Part shown: positions 34,413 through 43,597 of the stretch, one piece after another
Position numbering within the stretch: position 1 is the first letter of the stretch
Layout: every line of letters starts with the position of its first letter
Assembly: GCF_965227785.1 (NCBI RefSeq)
Contig: NZ_OZ245785.1
Location: forward strand, 2,418,001 to 2,482,000
Direction of reading: 5' to 3'
Length of the DNA stretch: 64,000 bases
From: Gracilimonas sp965227785
GTDB taxonomy: Bacteria > Bacteroidota > Rhodothermia > Balneolales > Balneolaceae
Made by a program: the position numbers and the translations under genes
Notes under the pieces: generated by a model
Seen by the model: only the letters and a program-made list of their open reading frames with translations
Told to the model about the DNA's origin: nothing
Databases searched by the model: none

Positions 34413-35642
34413 TTAAGAATTTTCAGGAATGGTGACATAGAAGGTAGATCCAACCCCTTCTTCGGTTTCAACTTTGATACCACCATTGTGCAGTTCTACA
34501 AATTGTTTAACAAGTGGAAGCCCTAGTCCTGTACTGATTTCACCTTGAGTGCCCGTGCGCCTGTACTTGTTATTCTTAGTGAACAACTCGGTGATATGTT
34601 CTTCGGGAATGCCAATACCGGTATCGGAAACCGAGCAATGAAGAACACGATTATCTGGCTTCATAATTTCAGCTTTTACAGTGACGGAATCCCCGGGTGA
34701 GCTGAACTTCAGTGCATTGGAAATAAGGTTACTGATAATGAGTTTAAACTTTTCGCTATCAAGCCTGAAAAGTTCAGTATTTGAAAAATTGGTTTCGATG
34801 TCCACTTGTTTGGTTTTTGCAAGAGGAGTATAAATGTGAATCAGGTCCTGGATGAGCTCGTCAACCCGGACTTCATCGATAAGTAAACAGGAATCTGAAT
34901 CTTCGATGGAGTTTGATACCAACTCAGCGGTGTAGGTGACCAGCTTTCTTCCGCTAATTTCAATCATTGACAGAATGCTGTTCAGTTCATCACGATCTCC
35001 ATCCCAAACATTCTGAAGATAATTGGCTGAACTTATAATTCCACTTAACGGACTTTTGATATCGTGATTAACAACCCGTAAAAAATGATCTTTTTCCCGG
35101 TTTAATTTCTCCAGTTCTTTTTGCGTCCTCCTAATCTCCAGACGGGATACAACCTCCCCGGCTATGGTTTCTAATGCTTTCTTCTGTGTTTCGGTAAGCT
35201 TTTTCGGCTCAGGGTCGAGAACACAAAGAGCACCAATATTAAAACCATCTTTTGTTTTTAACGGGTAACCGCTGTAAAATCTGTGATGAGGATCATCTGA
35301 TACAAAAGAAGCATCTTTAAAGCGTTCATCTTTTGAAAGGTCCGAGATCTCAAGGTTGTTATCAGTAAGAATGGTGTGCGCACATACTGCTTCAGACCGT
35401 TCGCAATCGGTACCGGATTCCAGCCCGTATGCAGCCTTAGTCCACTGCCGATTATGGTCCAGAATATTCATCTGAGACATGGAGCTCTCGGTAACGATGG
35501 CCGCTAATTCTACCAGAGAATCAAACTCCTTCTCCGGAAGCGTATCAAGAATATTATATTTCTCGATGGCTTTCTGCCTCTCAGATTCATTCTCTGGAAG
35601 TGGGATTTCACTGGTATTTTTGAGGTTTGTTAATTCAGGCAT
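34413..35642 (-). CDS. GAF-domain sensor histidine kinase
   Basis: A 409-residue cytoplasmic kinase: N-terminal GAF domain (~25-170; includes CAHTILTDNNLEISDLS and YSGYPLKTKDGFNIGALCVLD, typical of this GAF class), HisKA with H193 in VVNHDIKSPLSG, and an intact HATPase_c (NLISNALKF, VSDTGIGIPEE, STGLGLPLV). No membrane segment. Its ATG lies 7 bases after the stop of the large PAS kinase, so it belongs to the same transcript. In contrast to its neighbour all ATP-binding motifs are preserved, so it could supply the kinase activity of the pair. Confidence 0.88.
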   Translation of the reverse strand: MPELTNLKNTSEIPLPENESERQKAIEKYNILDTLPEKEFDSLVELAAIVTESSMSQMNILDHNRQWTKAAYGLESGTDCERSEAVCAHTILTDNNLEISDLSKDERFKDASFVSDDPHHRFYSGYPLKTKDGFNIGALCVLDPEPKKLTETQKKALETIAGEVVSRLEIRRTQKELEKLNREKDHFLRVVNHDIKSPLSGIISSANYLQNVWDGDRDELNSILSMIEISGRKLVTYTAELVSNSIEDSDSCLLIDEVRVDELIQDLIHIYTPLAKTKQVDIETNFSNTELFRLDSEKFKLIISNLISNALKFSSPGDSVTVKAEIMKPDNRVLHCSVSDTGIGIPEEHITELFTKNNKYRRTGTQGEISTGLGLPLVKQFVELHNGGIKVETEEGVGSTFYVTIPENS

Positions 35643-35649
35643 AATCTTG

Positions 35650-38600
35650 CTAATTTCTTAGAGCACTGTGTGGTCCTTTCACTTCTCTTTTCGCAAAATG
35701 AATGGTTAAGCTGCTTTCAACTTCCGTTTCTAATTTGATGGAGCCATTGATCTGACTCGATAAAACATCAATAAGTTCTTTGCGAAGATTAGAGTCCGGA
35801 TGATTTAACTCATACGCAGGAAGAAGCTGACCAGATGGGTCAATCAATTCAATTTTTACGCACTGGTCCGTATTTTCCATTTTCAGGGCAAGATTACTGT
35901 TTTGTATGCCCGCCTTGGATCTGATTTGATCGAGATAATCGAGAATCTCGTTAAGCAACATACCGGCAGGAATAGCCTGATTTACATTAAGCTCAACTTC
36001 ATCCAGGTCAAAGCAGGAGATAAGTTTATAGGCATTGTTATCATTAACTTCTGCACCATCCTTAATTACCGTTTCTATGAATTTTCTGAAACTGACGTGG
36101 GTCAAGCTTTCATTCTGATAAAGCAGTTCATGTATTTTGGCGATGGTGGTTATACGAGATTGTGTGGAATATAGCTGCTTGGAAATCTTTTGATCATGAT
36201 TATCCAGAATTTCTAATTCCAGTAAGCCTGAAATTATGGCCAGGTTGTTTTTCACCCTGTGATGTACTTCACCAAGCAATGTTTCTTTCTCAGCCAGCGA
36301 CCTCTCAATAAAGGTACGGGCCTGAACTTGTTCTGTCACGTCAATAGCTTGAACGAATACCCCGTACACTTCTCCATCTTCATTATGGATGGGTTTGCAA
36401 ACAACGTTTAGAAAATGGCTTTTGGAAGCTTTGTTTTTACCTTTGTTAAAATAAACTTCCTTTTCGTTAAGATAGAGTGTTTTGTCCTCTTTGAAGCAGG
36501 AGTCTAAAAGTTTTGTGAGCCCTTGTTCTTTGAGTTCAGGTATGGCTTCCTGAACAGGTAAGCCGACCAAGGTTTCCTTACCTGTCAGTTCTTTGTATTT
36601 GTCATTTACAAAGCTGTAGATATGTTCTTCACCTTCCAGCATGGCTATGGCTGATGGTGACTCCTCAAACATATCCTGCATCTGAGTCCGGGCTTTTTGC
36701 TCCGTTTCTAACAGGCTTACAATTTTGTTTTCAAGTGACTTCCGTTCGGTGATGTCAACGTACATCCCATAAATGGCAATCACATCACCTTCTAATTCTA
36801 CAGGTACTCCACCCACAAGCACGGGAATTTCTTTACCGTCTTTACTAATTCGAATGGTTTCGGTCTGGAAACTGTCTCCGGTGAAACTTAGCCGGGAAAG
36901 ATTTTCTCCCTGAAGGTCCATTGCAGGAGGGACAATGGTCTGGTCAAGTTTCTTTCCTATTATTTCCGAATCAGAGTATCCAAAAATCTTGCTGAAGCTT
37001 TGGTTGATATTTTGAACTTTTCCATCTGCATCAACTAAAACGATTCCAATGGGAGAGTTGAAGAACAGTTGGTTCAGCAGCTTTTCGTTTCGCTTACTTT
37101 GCAGCTCAGCATTTTTTCGTTCGGTGATATCCATATGAGAGCCAGCAAGTTTGGCAGGCTCTCCTTCTTCATTCCAATCTACAAATTTGGCAATAGCCAG
37201 AACCCATCGGTAGTTTCCATCAGCTGCTCTGAGACGGAATTCAGCTTCGTAACTATCTCCACTCTCTATATATCTCGATAACTCTTTTTGTGGAATATCC
37301 CGGTCTTCAGGGTGAAGAAGAGAGTAGAAGAACTCTTTTGTAAATTCGACTTCGCCTTTTTCGTAACCCAGCATTGTGTACCATTGCTTATTGTAGTAGG
37401 CCGTATCAGAATGCATATCAACTTCCCATAGCCCGATGTTGGCACCATCAACAGCAAGCTCATTGAAATGCTTAGTTCGCTGAAGTTCTTTTTTAACCTC
37501 TTGTCGTTCGTTTTCTATTTCGATGAGGTTATTTCGATTCAGGCCTCCCCCTACAATATAACGTTCGCCATTCTGCTCAAAGCTGGTTCCTCTCAGTAAA
37601 TAATGAACGGTACGGCCGTCTTTGGTTATACAACGGGCGTCAACACTAATTTTTTTACCAACAAGTTTGTCCTCGAGAATATTAATGAGTAATGAGCGGT
37701 CGTCAGGGTGCACGAGTTTCATCACATTAGTATTTGCAACCTCCTCATTTGTATATCCCAGGTCTTGCTCAAGCATGGTATTCCAGCGAACCATTTCTCC
37801 CCTTAGGTTAAATACAAAAAATGCAGTAGGGAGGCTGGAAATAGCAGATTCAGTGAATTCTTTTTCATCCAGCAATTGCTTTTGTATAGTTTTTCGGGAA
37901 GAGATATCCCTGAAATTGATGAGGGTTTTGTGTTCGCCGTCCTCAGCTTCATATATAACGGAGCTTACTTCCACAGGAATTTTATCGCCGTTCTTATGAA
38001 TGAACTCGGCGTCACCAACAAAGGAACCATTCTCCCGACGGTTAGAGACAATCTCTTTGTTCACCGGATCTTCCATGTCAACAATAATGTTCCGGGAGTT
38101 GCCCTCCAGTTCTCCGGCTTCATAGCCCAAGATATCACAAGCAGCCGGGTTAACCTCAAGAATGAGGCCATCCGGCTTGCCTATGATTGTTCCTTCCAGG
38201 GTATTATTAAACTGTAGTTTGTACTGTTGTTCAGAAGCTTTAAGAGACCGCTCTGTATTACGTTTTTGAGAAATATCTTTGAAGGCCCAACTTGTAACCG
38301 GCTTTCCGCTTTCGTTACGGAATAGGGTGACAGACAACTCGATGGGGACAATAGTGTCTTTGGATGTGTTTATTTCGTGCTCCCCTATATAATTGCCTTT
38401 TCGGTTAATTCTTTTCTGAATGTCGGCAACATTCATATTTACATTCAGGTAATTCGTGATATCTGAAAAAATAAGTTCATCCTGATTTACCTCGAGAATT
38501 TCACATGCAATGTCATTGGCTTCGATTACCATATTTGATTCATCAGCAACCAAAATTCCATACAGGCTGTTCTGAAAATGCTTTTCAAATTTCTCAAGGG

Positions 38601-39030
38601 TTTCTTTCAGGTAGGTTTGGCTTTGAATCTGAGCGCTGATATCCTCGTAAATCAGGATAGCGCCTTCATCAGTTCCAAGAGGCTTTACGGTAGCACTAAA
38701 TGTTTTTACTTGAGTTTCTCCATAAACTTTGCACCTGGTTTCAAAGCTCTCTCGTTCTCCGCTCAGTATATCCTTGATGCCCAGCAAAAGCCGAAGAGCA
38801 CACTCATTTCCGGAGGCAAGGGGTTGCTGAAGTACCGATAATATATTCTTATTAAGACCGGGATGGCTCCAGTTTTCTTCATGATCTTCGCGATGTGCCT
38901 TCCACTTAGTATTGAAGGCCGTGACAATACCTTCGTGATTTAAAATGGCTACATGTGCATTCAGTGAATTGAGTATGACCGAATTTAAGCCATCCAATTC
39001 TATCGGTGTATGTAAATTTTCGTTGGTCAT
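35650..39030 (-). CDS. Seven-PAS sensor protein with HisKA_2 domain and eroded ATPase domain
   Basis: A 1126-residue soluble protein. I count seven PAS-like units (starting near residues 10, 145, 270, 390, 515, 645 and 775; one carries the PAS_3 signature YRWVLAIAKFVDW, and an ITERK linker). A HisKA_2-type dimerisation domain follows with the H-box GEVHHRVKNNLAIISGL (His ~919). The C-terminal ATPase region (~1015-1120) is degenerate: the N-box reads NEILDYLDQIR instead of NELVSNALKHA, and DxGxG is DPSGQ. The later glycine-rich lid is not recognisable. It therefore may not bind ATP well. Start ATG 39030; the intergenic region upstream has a 20-bp palindrome. Confidence 0.85.
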   Translation of the reverse strand: MTNENLHTPIELDGLNSVILNSLNAHVAILNHEGIVTAFNTKWKAHREDHEENWSHPGLNKNILSVLQQPLASGNECALRLLLGIKDILSGERESFETRCKVYGETQVKTFSATVKPLGTDEGAILIYEDISAQIQSQTYLKETLEKFEKHFQNSLYGILVADESNMVIEANDIACEILEVNQDELIFSDITNYLNVNMNVADIQKRINRKGNYIGEHEINTSKDTIVPIELSVTLFRNESGKPVTSWAFKDISQKRNTERSLKASEQQYKLQFNNTLEGTIIGKPDGLILEVNPAACDILGYEAGELEGNSRNIIVDMEDPVNKEIVSNRRENGSFVGDAEFIHKNGDKIPVEVSSVIYEAEDGEHKTLINFRDISSRKTIQKQLLDEKEFTESAISSLPTAFFVFNLRGEMVRWNTMLEQDLGYTNEEVANTNVMKLVHPDDRSLLINILEDKLVGKKISVDARCITKDGRTVHYLLRGTSFEQNGERYIVGGGLNRNNLIEIENERQEVKKELQRTKHFNELAVDGANIGLWEVDMHSDTAYYNKQWYTMLGYEKGEVEFTKEFFYSLLHPEDRDIPQKELSRYIESGDSYEAEFRLRAADGNYRWVLAIAKFVDWNEEGEPAKLAGSHMDITERKNAELQSKRNEKLLNQLFFNSPIGIVLVDADGKVQNINQSFSKIFGYSDSEIIGKKLDQTIVPPAMDLQGENLSRLSFTGDSFQTETIRISKDGKEIPVLVGGVPVELEGDVIAIYGMYVDITERKSLENKIVSLLETEQKARTQMQDMFEESPSAIAMLEGEEHIYSFVNDKYKELTGKETLVGLPVQEAIPELKEQGLTKLLDSCFKEDKTLYLNEKEVYFNKGKNKASKSHFLNVVCKPIHNEDGEVYGVFVQAIDVTEQVQARTFIERSLAEKETLLGEVHHRVKNNLAIISGLLELEILDNHDQKISKQLYSTQSRITTIAKIHELLYQNESLTHVSFRKFIETVIKDGAEVNDNNAYKLISCFDLDEVELNVNQAIPAGMLLNEILDYLDQIRSKAGIQNSNLALKMENTDQCVKIELIDPSGQLLPAYELNHPDSNLRKELIDVLSSQINGSIKLETEVESSLTIHFAKREVKGPHSALRN

Positions 39031-39143
39031 AGATTGCTAAGAAGTATGTGTCTCTTGATGCCTTGGCTTGGAGCTTTTTCTATTGGTTCGTTTTATTGAG
39101 AATTAAACTATCCAACTATTATGAGGGATGAATGACGTGAAAG

Positions 39144-39163
39144 GCCTAATTTTGAAATTAGGC
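39144..39163. promoter_or_regulatory. Palindrome upstream of the seven-PAS gene
   Basis: GCCTAATTT-TG-AAATTAGGC: a nine-base arm on each side of a two-base centre, 114 bases upstream of the ATG at 39030. It has the same CCTA-(AT-rich)-TAGG design as the palindrome at 39689-39707, so it may be an operator; this is inference. Confidence 0.5.
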
Positions 39164-39212
39164 TAAAAGGCCTACAGCCTGTTAACTAACCGGAAATAAA
39201 CTTTACTGCTTT

Positions 39213-39611
39213 CTACTCAAAATATTCGCAAAATGTATTTCCATTGAGGAGTTCATTTACAGCTTCAACAAGTGTTGGTTCGGCAGGGGTATGAGAGATA
39301 ATTCCTGATGCCCCTGCATCAATTAAAGGCTGTACAAACTTCTTATCGGCATGATGGTCTAATACTAAAATTGGAATACCGGGTGAGCAGGAACTTATTT
39401 CAATGATATTCTCAGGTGCATTCCCGTAACCGTGAGAAGTGTTGAGGTCATAAATAATCAGGTTTTTACCTTCACTATAAAAGGAAAGCTGATCGGTAAA
39501 GTCAGTTTCCGGAGAAATAAAATCAATGGACGCCTTCATCGATGATATTAAAATCTCTGATACGATATCGTTGGTTTGATTAATTTTTCCTATGAAGGAT
39601 ACCTGCAGCAT
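39213..39611 (-). CDS. Degenerate receiver-domain (pseudo-receiver) protein
   Basis: A 132-residue single-domain protein with the CheY-like fold pattern. The phosphoacceptor position is retained as D55 (LIIYDLNTS), but the acidic pair near the N-terminus is absent (VSFIGKINQ), the switch Thr/Ser is Asp (ILVLDHHAD, ~85) and the invariant Lys is replaced by Ser/His (GIISHTPAEP, ~106). The C-terminal helix (PTLVEAVNELLNG) resembles NarL-type receivers. No DNA-binding domain. It is therefore probably a phosphorylation-independent or atypical receiver. It sits between a response regulator gene upstream and the seven-PAS gene downstream. Confidence 0.75.
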   Translation of the reverse strand: MLQVSFIGKINQTNDIVSEILISSMKASIDFISPETDFTDQLSFYSEGKNLIIYDLNTSHGYGNAPENIIEISSCSPGIPILVLDHHADKKFVQPLIDAGASGIISHTPAEPTLVEAVNELLNGNTFCEYFE

Positions 39612-39688
39612 AGTATAAGTGGATGATGCATTTTACTTAACCTGATGCTAAAGTAGTCTTTAAAACAGCCTTAAAAATCGGTGTTAAT

Positions 39689-39707
39689 ACCTATATTTTA
39701 TATAGGT
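39689..39707. promoter_or_regulatory. Palindrome upstream of the pseudo-receiver gene
   Basis: ACCTATAT-TTT-ATATAGGT, with arms of eight bases, 78 bases upstream of the ATG at 39611. Further half-sites flank it (GGTGTTAATACC before, AGGTGTTTTTACCT after), giving alternating ACCT/AGGT elements. This arrangement resembles binding sites of NarL/LuxR-type regulators, and such a regulator is encoded next door; the link is inference. Confidence 0.5.
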
Positions 39708-39775
39708 GTTTTTACCTAAGTAGTAAATGTAAATATAGGGGGGTAAAGAACAGAGAGTAGAAGAAAAGCCGGGAA

Positions 39776-40441
39776 TTACCCGTCATTGTTGTTCTCAAGA
39801 ACATTGTTTTTTATAGCGTACTTTACAAGTCCGGCCGTATTTTTTGCCCCGGTTTTTTGTAGCAGGTTCCGGCGGTGGGCATCCACGGTACGCACGCTTA
39901 CATAAAGTTGGTCTGCGATCTCCTGGTTGGTGAATTCATTAACAATTAGTTTTAAGACCTCCAGTTCCCGTTCCGTTATGTTAGCTTCATCAGGTTCGCG
40001 TTTCTTGGAAACCGTGGGTTGTACCAGTTCCTGCAAGATAGCCTGGGTGGCGTCATCGCTGAAGTAATGTTTGCCATCCATAATGGTATTGATGGCCTTA
40101 ATGAGCTCCTTTTTGCCCGAACTTTTCAAGATATACCCGGAAGCACCGGCTTTTATCATTTTCTTGATGTGCTGATCTTCACTAAGCATAGTTAAGGCAA
40201 GCACTTTAACTTCCGGCTGTTCTTTTTTGATGAGCTTTGTAGCTTCAATGCCGTTCATTCTTGGCATGGTAATATCCATGATAATCAGGTCCGGCTTGTG
40301 TTCTTTTGAAAGTTCGGTCGCCTGTGTTCCGTTCTCAGCTTCAAATGAGATTTCAAAGCCGGGTTCATCCTCTATCAGTATTTTTATACCGTCCCTTACG
40401 ATCTGATGATCATCGACTATAGCGACCTTAATGTTAGCCAT
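39776..40441 (-). CDS. NarL/LuxR-family response regulator
   Basis: A 221-residue two-domain regulator. Receiver (1-120): D10-D11, phosphoacceptor D56 in LIIMDITMPRMNG, Thr in LALTMLSED, Lys in GYILKSSG, all intact. C-terminal LuxR-type helix-turn-helix (~150-215): ITERELEVLKLIVNEFTNQEIADQLYVS followed by VRTVDAHRRNLLQKTG. Its ATG directly abuts the stop of the upstream sensor kinase (TAAATG), so the two form a cognate pair. Likely target: the two palindromes in this array (39144-39163, 39689-39707). Confidence 0.93.
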   Translation of the reverse strand: MANIKVAIVDDHQIVRDGIKILIEDEPGFEISFEAENGTQATELSKEHKPDLIIMDITMPRMNGIEATKLIKKEQPEVKVLALTMLSEDQHIKKMIKAGASGYILKSSGKKELIKAINTIMDGKHYFSDDATQAILQELVQPTVSKKREPDEANITERELEVLKLIVNEFTNQEIADQLYVSVRTVDAHRRNLLQKTGAKNTAGLVKYAIKNNVLENNNDG

Positions 40442-43198
40442 TTATCGGGCACCTGATTGTTTGTTGATGGGAACAATTGCGCTGATTAATGTCCCTTTTC
40501 CGGGTTTTGAATCGAATTCAAAGTCACCACCAAGCGCCCCGGTTCTCGTTTTGATAGTTTGTAACCCCAATCCCAGAACGAAGTCCGGATCAGATGTATC
40601 GAAACCTATACCATTATCATCAATCGTTAGGATCAAGTCAAGTTGGTCTTTTATAAGCTGAACATTGATCCTGGAAGCTTCTGCATATTTTACTGCATTT
40701 GAAAGTGCTTCCTGTGCAATACGATAGAGGTTAAATTGGACTTCCCGTGGAAGCTCCAGCTCATTAATATTCTGGTAATAACTTATAACCGATTCATTGC
40801 CGATACTGTAATTATCAACAAGAGCTTCGATGGCCAAAGCCAAACCATAGTCATCAACTACACGGGGCATCAGGTTACGAGATATTTGAGCGGTCTCATT
40901 TACCGCATGTTTAAGTAAATTTACCCCTTTATTAAATTGCTCTTGCTTGCGTTCATCCAGCTTGGAAATCTGGTCCTGCACCGCACCCAAATTCATGTTT
41001 GCTGCTGCAAGGTATTGGCCGAGTCCATCATGAAGTTCCTGAGCGATTCGGGCTCGCTCCTTGTTTTCACCCTCTACCAGAGAGGCGAGTACCATTTCCT
41101 CTGCTTTTTTCTGTTCGGTAATATCATTCACCAACACCAGACGGTAGTTTTTACCGAAATAGTTAATAGAGGAACCGGTAATTCTTACATGTATAATTTC
41201 GCCGTTCTTCTTGAGATGTCTGGATTCCGCAGGTTCAGACATATTGGTCTCTCGATCGCTCTTGATAATTTGCTTCGCCTCGTGCTTATCTCCTTCAGGC
41301 CGGATGTCTAAAATGGTCTTGGAATAGAATTCCTGCCGGGAATAACCATAATGCCGTACAGCAGATTCATTTACCTCAACAATGGATAAATCATCAGGAT
41401 TAAAAATTAACATTGGCTGAGGACTCTTCTGAAAAAGGAGGCGGTAATTATGTTCTGAATCAGCCAATTTCTTTTCGGCTTGAACCTGTGCCGTTACATC
41501 CACCACGGTCGAAATCATCAGGTTTTGGTCGTAAACCGGGATATTTTTGGCGTTAACAATTCGTTCTTCACCGGACTGGGTTGTTATTTTAATTCCTTTC
41601 CATTGCATTCGTTCAGGATTTTTGGAACCAATGTCGGCCATTATCATTTTTTTAATATTGTTCCGGTATTCTTCATCGGGGTAGGCTTTCTCAAAAAAAG
41701 TATCTACATCATTGATGACGTTTTTGGGCCAGCCATAGATTTTGGAAAACCTTTGGTTCATTAAAGACACTTTGCCGGAATCGATATAGTTTACGGCCAC
41801 ACCAATAGGTAAATTCTCAATCGTATTCTCAAAAAGTTCTTTCTGCTCTTCAATATGCTTTTCATATTCCTTTACCTGGGTTACGTCTTGTACAACTGAG
41901 GCGGCAAAATCAGGATTTCCTTCCGAGTCAAAATAGATTTCACTCAATAAACGGATATACATGGTTTTATTGGTATCATGTTTTCTAATCCTGAATATAT
42001 CGTTAATGAATCCTTTCTTATTTGCCTCTTCCAGAACCCGGGCATACCGTTCTTTGTCGTCGGGGTGTAGGAGGTCCTGGATGTCTTCAAAATCAAGAAA
42101 ATCGATGCTCTTTTTAAATCCGGCCAGGTTGTACACATTCTCAGAGAGTGTAATTTCCCCGGATTTTAGATCCCTTTCTATATGTCCGGTTTTCCCTATT
42201 TTTTCAGCTCTCTTGAATCGTTTGTTGACAATCTCCAGCTTTCGTTCTTTCTGCTTCATTTCCGTAACGTCAATTCCGATTCCAATGGTCGTATCATCTG
42301 ATAGTCTAACATTCGACCATTCTTGAATGTGGGTGGTCCCTTCTTTATCGAGAACTTCAAAAGTGTTCCATTCTCCATTTGCTTCAGTCATTACTCTAAG
42401 TGCTTTTTGCTTTAGCTTCGGATCTGGGTAGCAGACACTCATTAAATCAATTTGCCGGATTTCTTCGTTAGTCCAGCCCAAAGTTTCCTCAAAAGCTTTG
42501 TTCACCCTGATCTCGTTCAGCTCCGGATCATAGATGTCTACCATTACCGGGATTTGTTCAAAAATTCGCTCAAACAGCTCTTGCCTTCTCTTGCTTTTTT
42601 CTTCAAGCTCCACCTGTTCGGTGATATCTTGTATAATACCTGATATCGAAATTGCTTCTCCCTGATCGTTCTTCTGAACATTGCCCAGGCTTTTCATCCA
42701 TCTAATTGTATCGTCCGGCCAAATAATACGATATTCTGCTTTGTACGGTGTTTTAGTTTCTATAGCTTCAATAAAAGCCTGCTCAACCTTGCCTCTGTCT
42801 TCGGGATGAATACGATCATAAAAGTCTTGTGTATCCCATTTCTTGGGCTTCTTTTTTAATCCAAAAAGTTTATAGTGATAGCTGGAGGTTATATTCTCAT
42901 TGGTTTTAAGGTTTATACTCCAGGTTGCAATTTTAACGGAGTCGAGGGCTTTGTCTACCGTTTCCCGGGCCGTTTCAATATGCTTGTTACTGTAATCGAT
43001 CAGGAGATAAAGGAGAATAGCAGTAACAATGACAAAAAGTATTCCCTTGAAGGTTCCGTATCGGGATAAAATCTCTATGTCCGAAACAAAAAGTACAAGC
43101 AACCGGTCAGAAAAAAGAATCCACAGTATGCCCGTCACCAGGTAAATGACAGCAATATTGACAGCGTTAAGTTGGAAAAGATTTTGAAGCCTTTTCAT
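40442..43198 (-). CDS. Membrane sensor histidine kinase with five PAS domains (NarX/LiaS-type)
   Basis: A 918-residue kinase. Two membrane helices near the N-terminus (~12-32 and ~48-68) flank a very short external loop, so sensing is mainly cytoplasmic. Five PAS units follow (about 85-205, 210-325, 330-455, 460-575, 590-705), several ending in DITEQ or DVTAQ linkers. HisKA_3 has the H-box RIAQELHDGLGQ (His ~721) and the HATPase_c has LYRIAQEALSNAVKYAE, DDNGIGFD and GLGLQTIKTRT, all intact. It is the first gene of the minus-strand signalling array and pairs with the adjoining NarL-type regulator. The redundancy of PAS domains suggests integration of several intracellular signals. Confidence 0.92.
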   Translation of the reverse strand: MKRLQNLFQLNAVNIAVIYLVTGILWILFSDRLLVLFVSDIEILSRYGTFKGILFVIVTAILLYLLIDYSNKHIETARETVDKALDSVKIATWSINLKTNENITSSYHYKLFGLKKKPKKWDTQDFYDRIHPEDRGKVEQAFIEAIETKTPYKAEYRIIWPDDTIRWMKSLGNVQKNDQGEAISISGIIQDITEQVELEEKSKRRQELFERIFEQIPVMVDIYDPELNEIRVNKAFEETLGWTNEEIRQIDLMSVCYPDPKLKQKALRVMTEANGEWNTFEVLDKEGTTHIQEWSNVRLSDDTTIGIGIDVTEMKQKERKLEIVNKRFKRAEKIGKTGHIERDLKSGEITLSENVYNLAGFKKSIDFLDFEDIQDLLHPDDKERYARVLEEANKKGFINDIFRIRKHDTNKTMYIRLLSEIYFDSEGNPDFAASVVQDVTQVKEYEKHIEEQKELFENTIENLPIGVAVNYIDSGKVSLMNQRFSKIYGWPKNVINDVDTFFEKAYPDEEYRNNIKKMIMADIGSKNPERMQWKGIKITTQSGEERIVNAKNIPVYDQNLMISTVVDVTAQVQAEKKLADSEHNYRLLFQKSPQPMLIFNPDDLSIVEVNESAVRHYGYSRQEFYSKTILDIRPEGDKHEAKQIIKSDRETNMSEPAESRHLKKNGEIIHVRITGSSINYFGKNYRLVLVNDITEQKKAEEMVLASLVEGENKERARIAQELHDGLGQYLAAANMNLGAVQDQISKLDERKQEQFNKGVNLLKHAVNETAQISRNLMPRVVDDYGLALAIEALVDNYSIGNESVISYYQNINELELPREVQFNLYRIAQEALSNAVKYAEASRINVQLIKDQLDLILTIDDNGIGFDTSDPDFVLGLGLQTIKTRTGALGGDFEFDSKPGKGTLISAIVPINKQSGAR

Positions 43199-43305
43199 AA
43201 TCAGCGTTCTCCCTAATGATCGACCTTAAAGCTGAACTAAGTGTTTTCTTTATTAAACCACAAGAGTATTTAGTGTTTTGCCCTAAACTATATTTGATAC
43301 ATCAC

Positions 43306-43344
43306 AAAAAAAACCACCCTCACCTAAAACAGATAAGGATGGTT
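43306..43344 (-). terminator. Intrinsic terminator-like hairpin (minus strand)
   Basis: AACCACCCT (43312-43320 on plus) opposite AGGATGGTT (43336-43344); on the minus strand all nine positions pair counting one G-U, and a run of eight T follows at the lower coordinates. Confidence 0.6.
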
Positions 43345-43440
43345 CCATTTGTACCCACGACTTAACCCACAAAGTGGCCCTCTTGACCAATAAGTAAGAG
43401 CGATCCCAAAGCCATTCCTTACAGTTTTTTTGAAATTAAT
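43306..43440 (-). ncRNA. Candidate small non-coding RNA ending in an intrinsic terminator
   Basis: On the minus strand the segment from about 43440 contains small inverted repeats (CTCTT/AAGAG; CCAC-AAA-GTGG) and ends in AACCATCCT ... AGGGTGGTT (43344-43312) followed by eight T residues. The stem pairs better on the minus strand (U-G wobble) than on the plus strand. There is no reading frame, and no gene on this strand other than the separately terminated tRNA that would need this terminator. The 5' end and a promoter are not defined; no known RNA family was recognised. Confidence 0.35.
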
Positions 43441-43556
43441 TCTAACACTTAAAATCAGCTTTCTTAAGTGTATTAAAGGTGTTTTTTGAAAACCCTTAAA
43501 TAAGGGTGAAGAAATTCACAGGTAAGTGAGTGCCATTTTTGTTCGGGAAAAGCGGA

Positions 43557-43597
43557 AATAAAAAAAGCCACCCGCTATTATAATAAAGGGTGGCTTT
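43557..43597 (-). terminator. Intrinsic terminator after tRNA-Arg
   Basis: AAAGCCACCC (43564-43573) pairs perfectly with GGGTGGCTTT (43588-43597); on the minus strand it is followed by a T-run (TTTTTTTATTT). It lies 11 bases beyond the tRNA 3' end. Confidence 0.9.
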
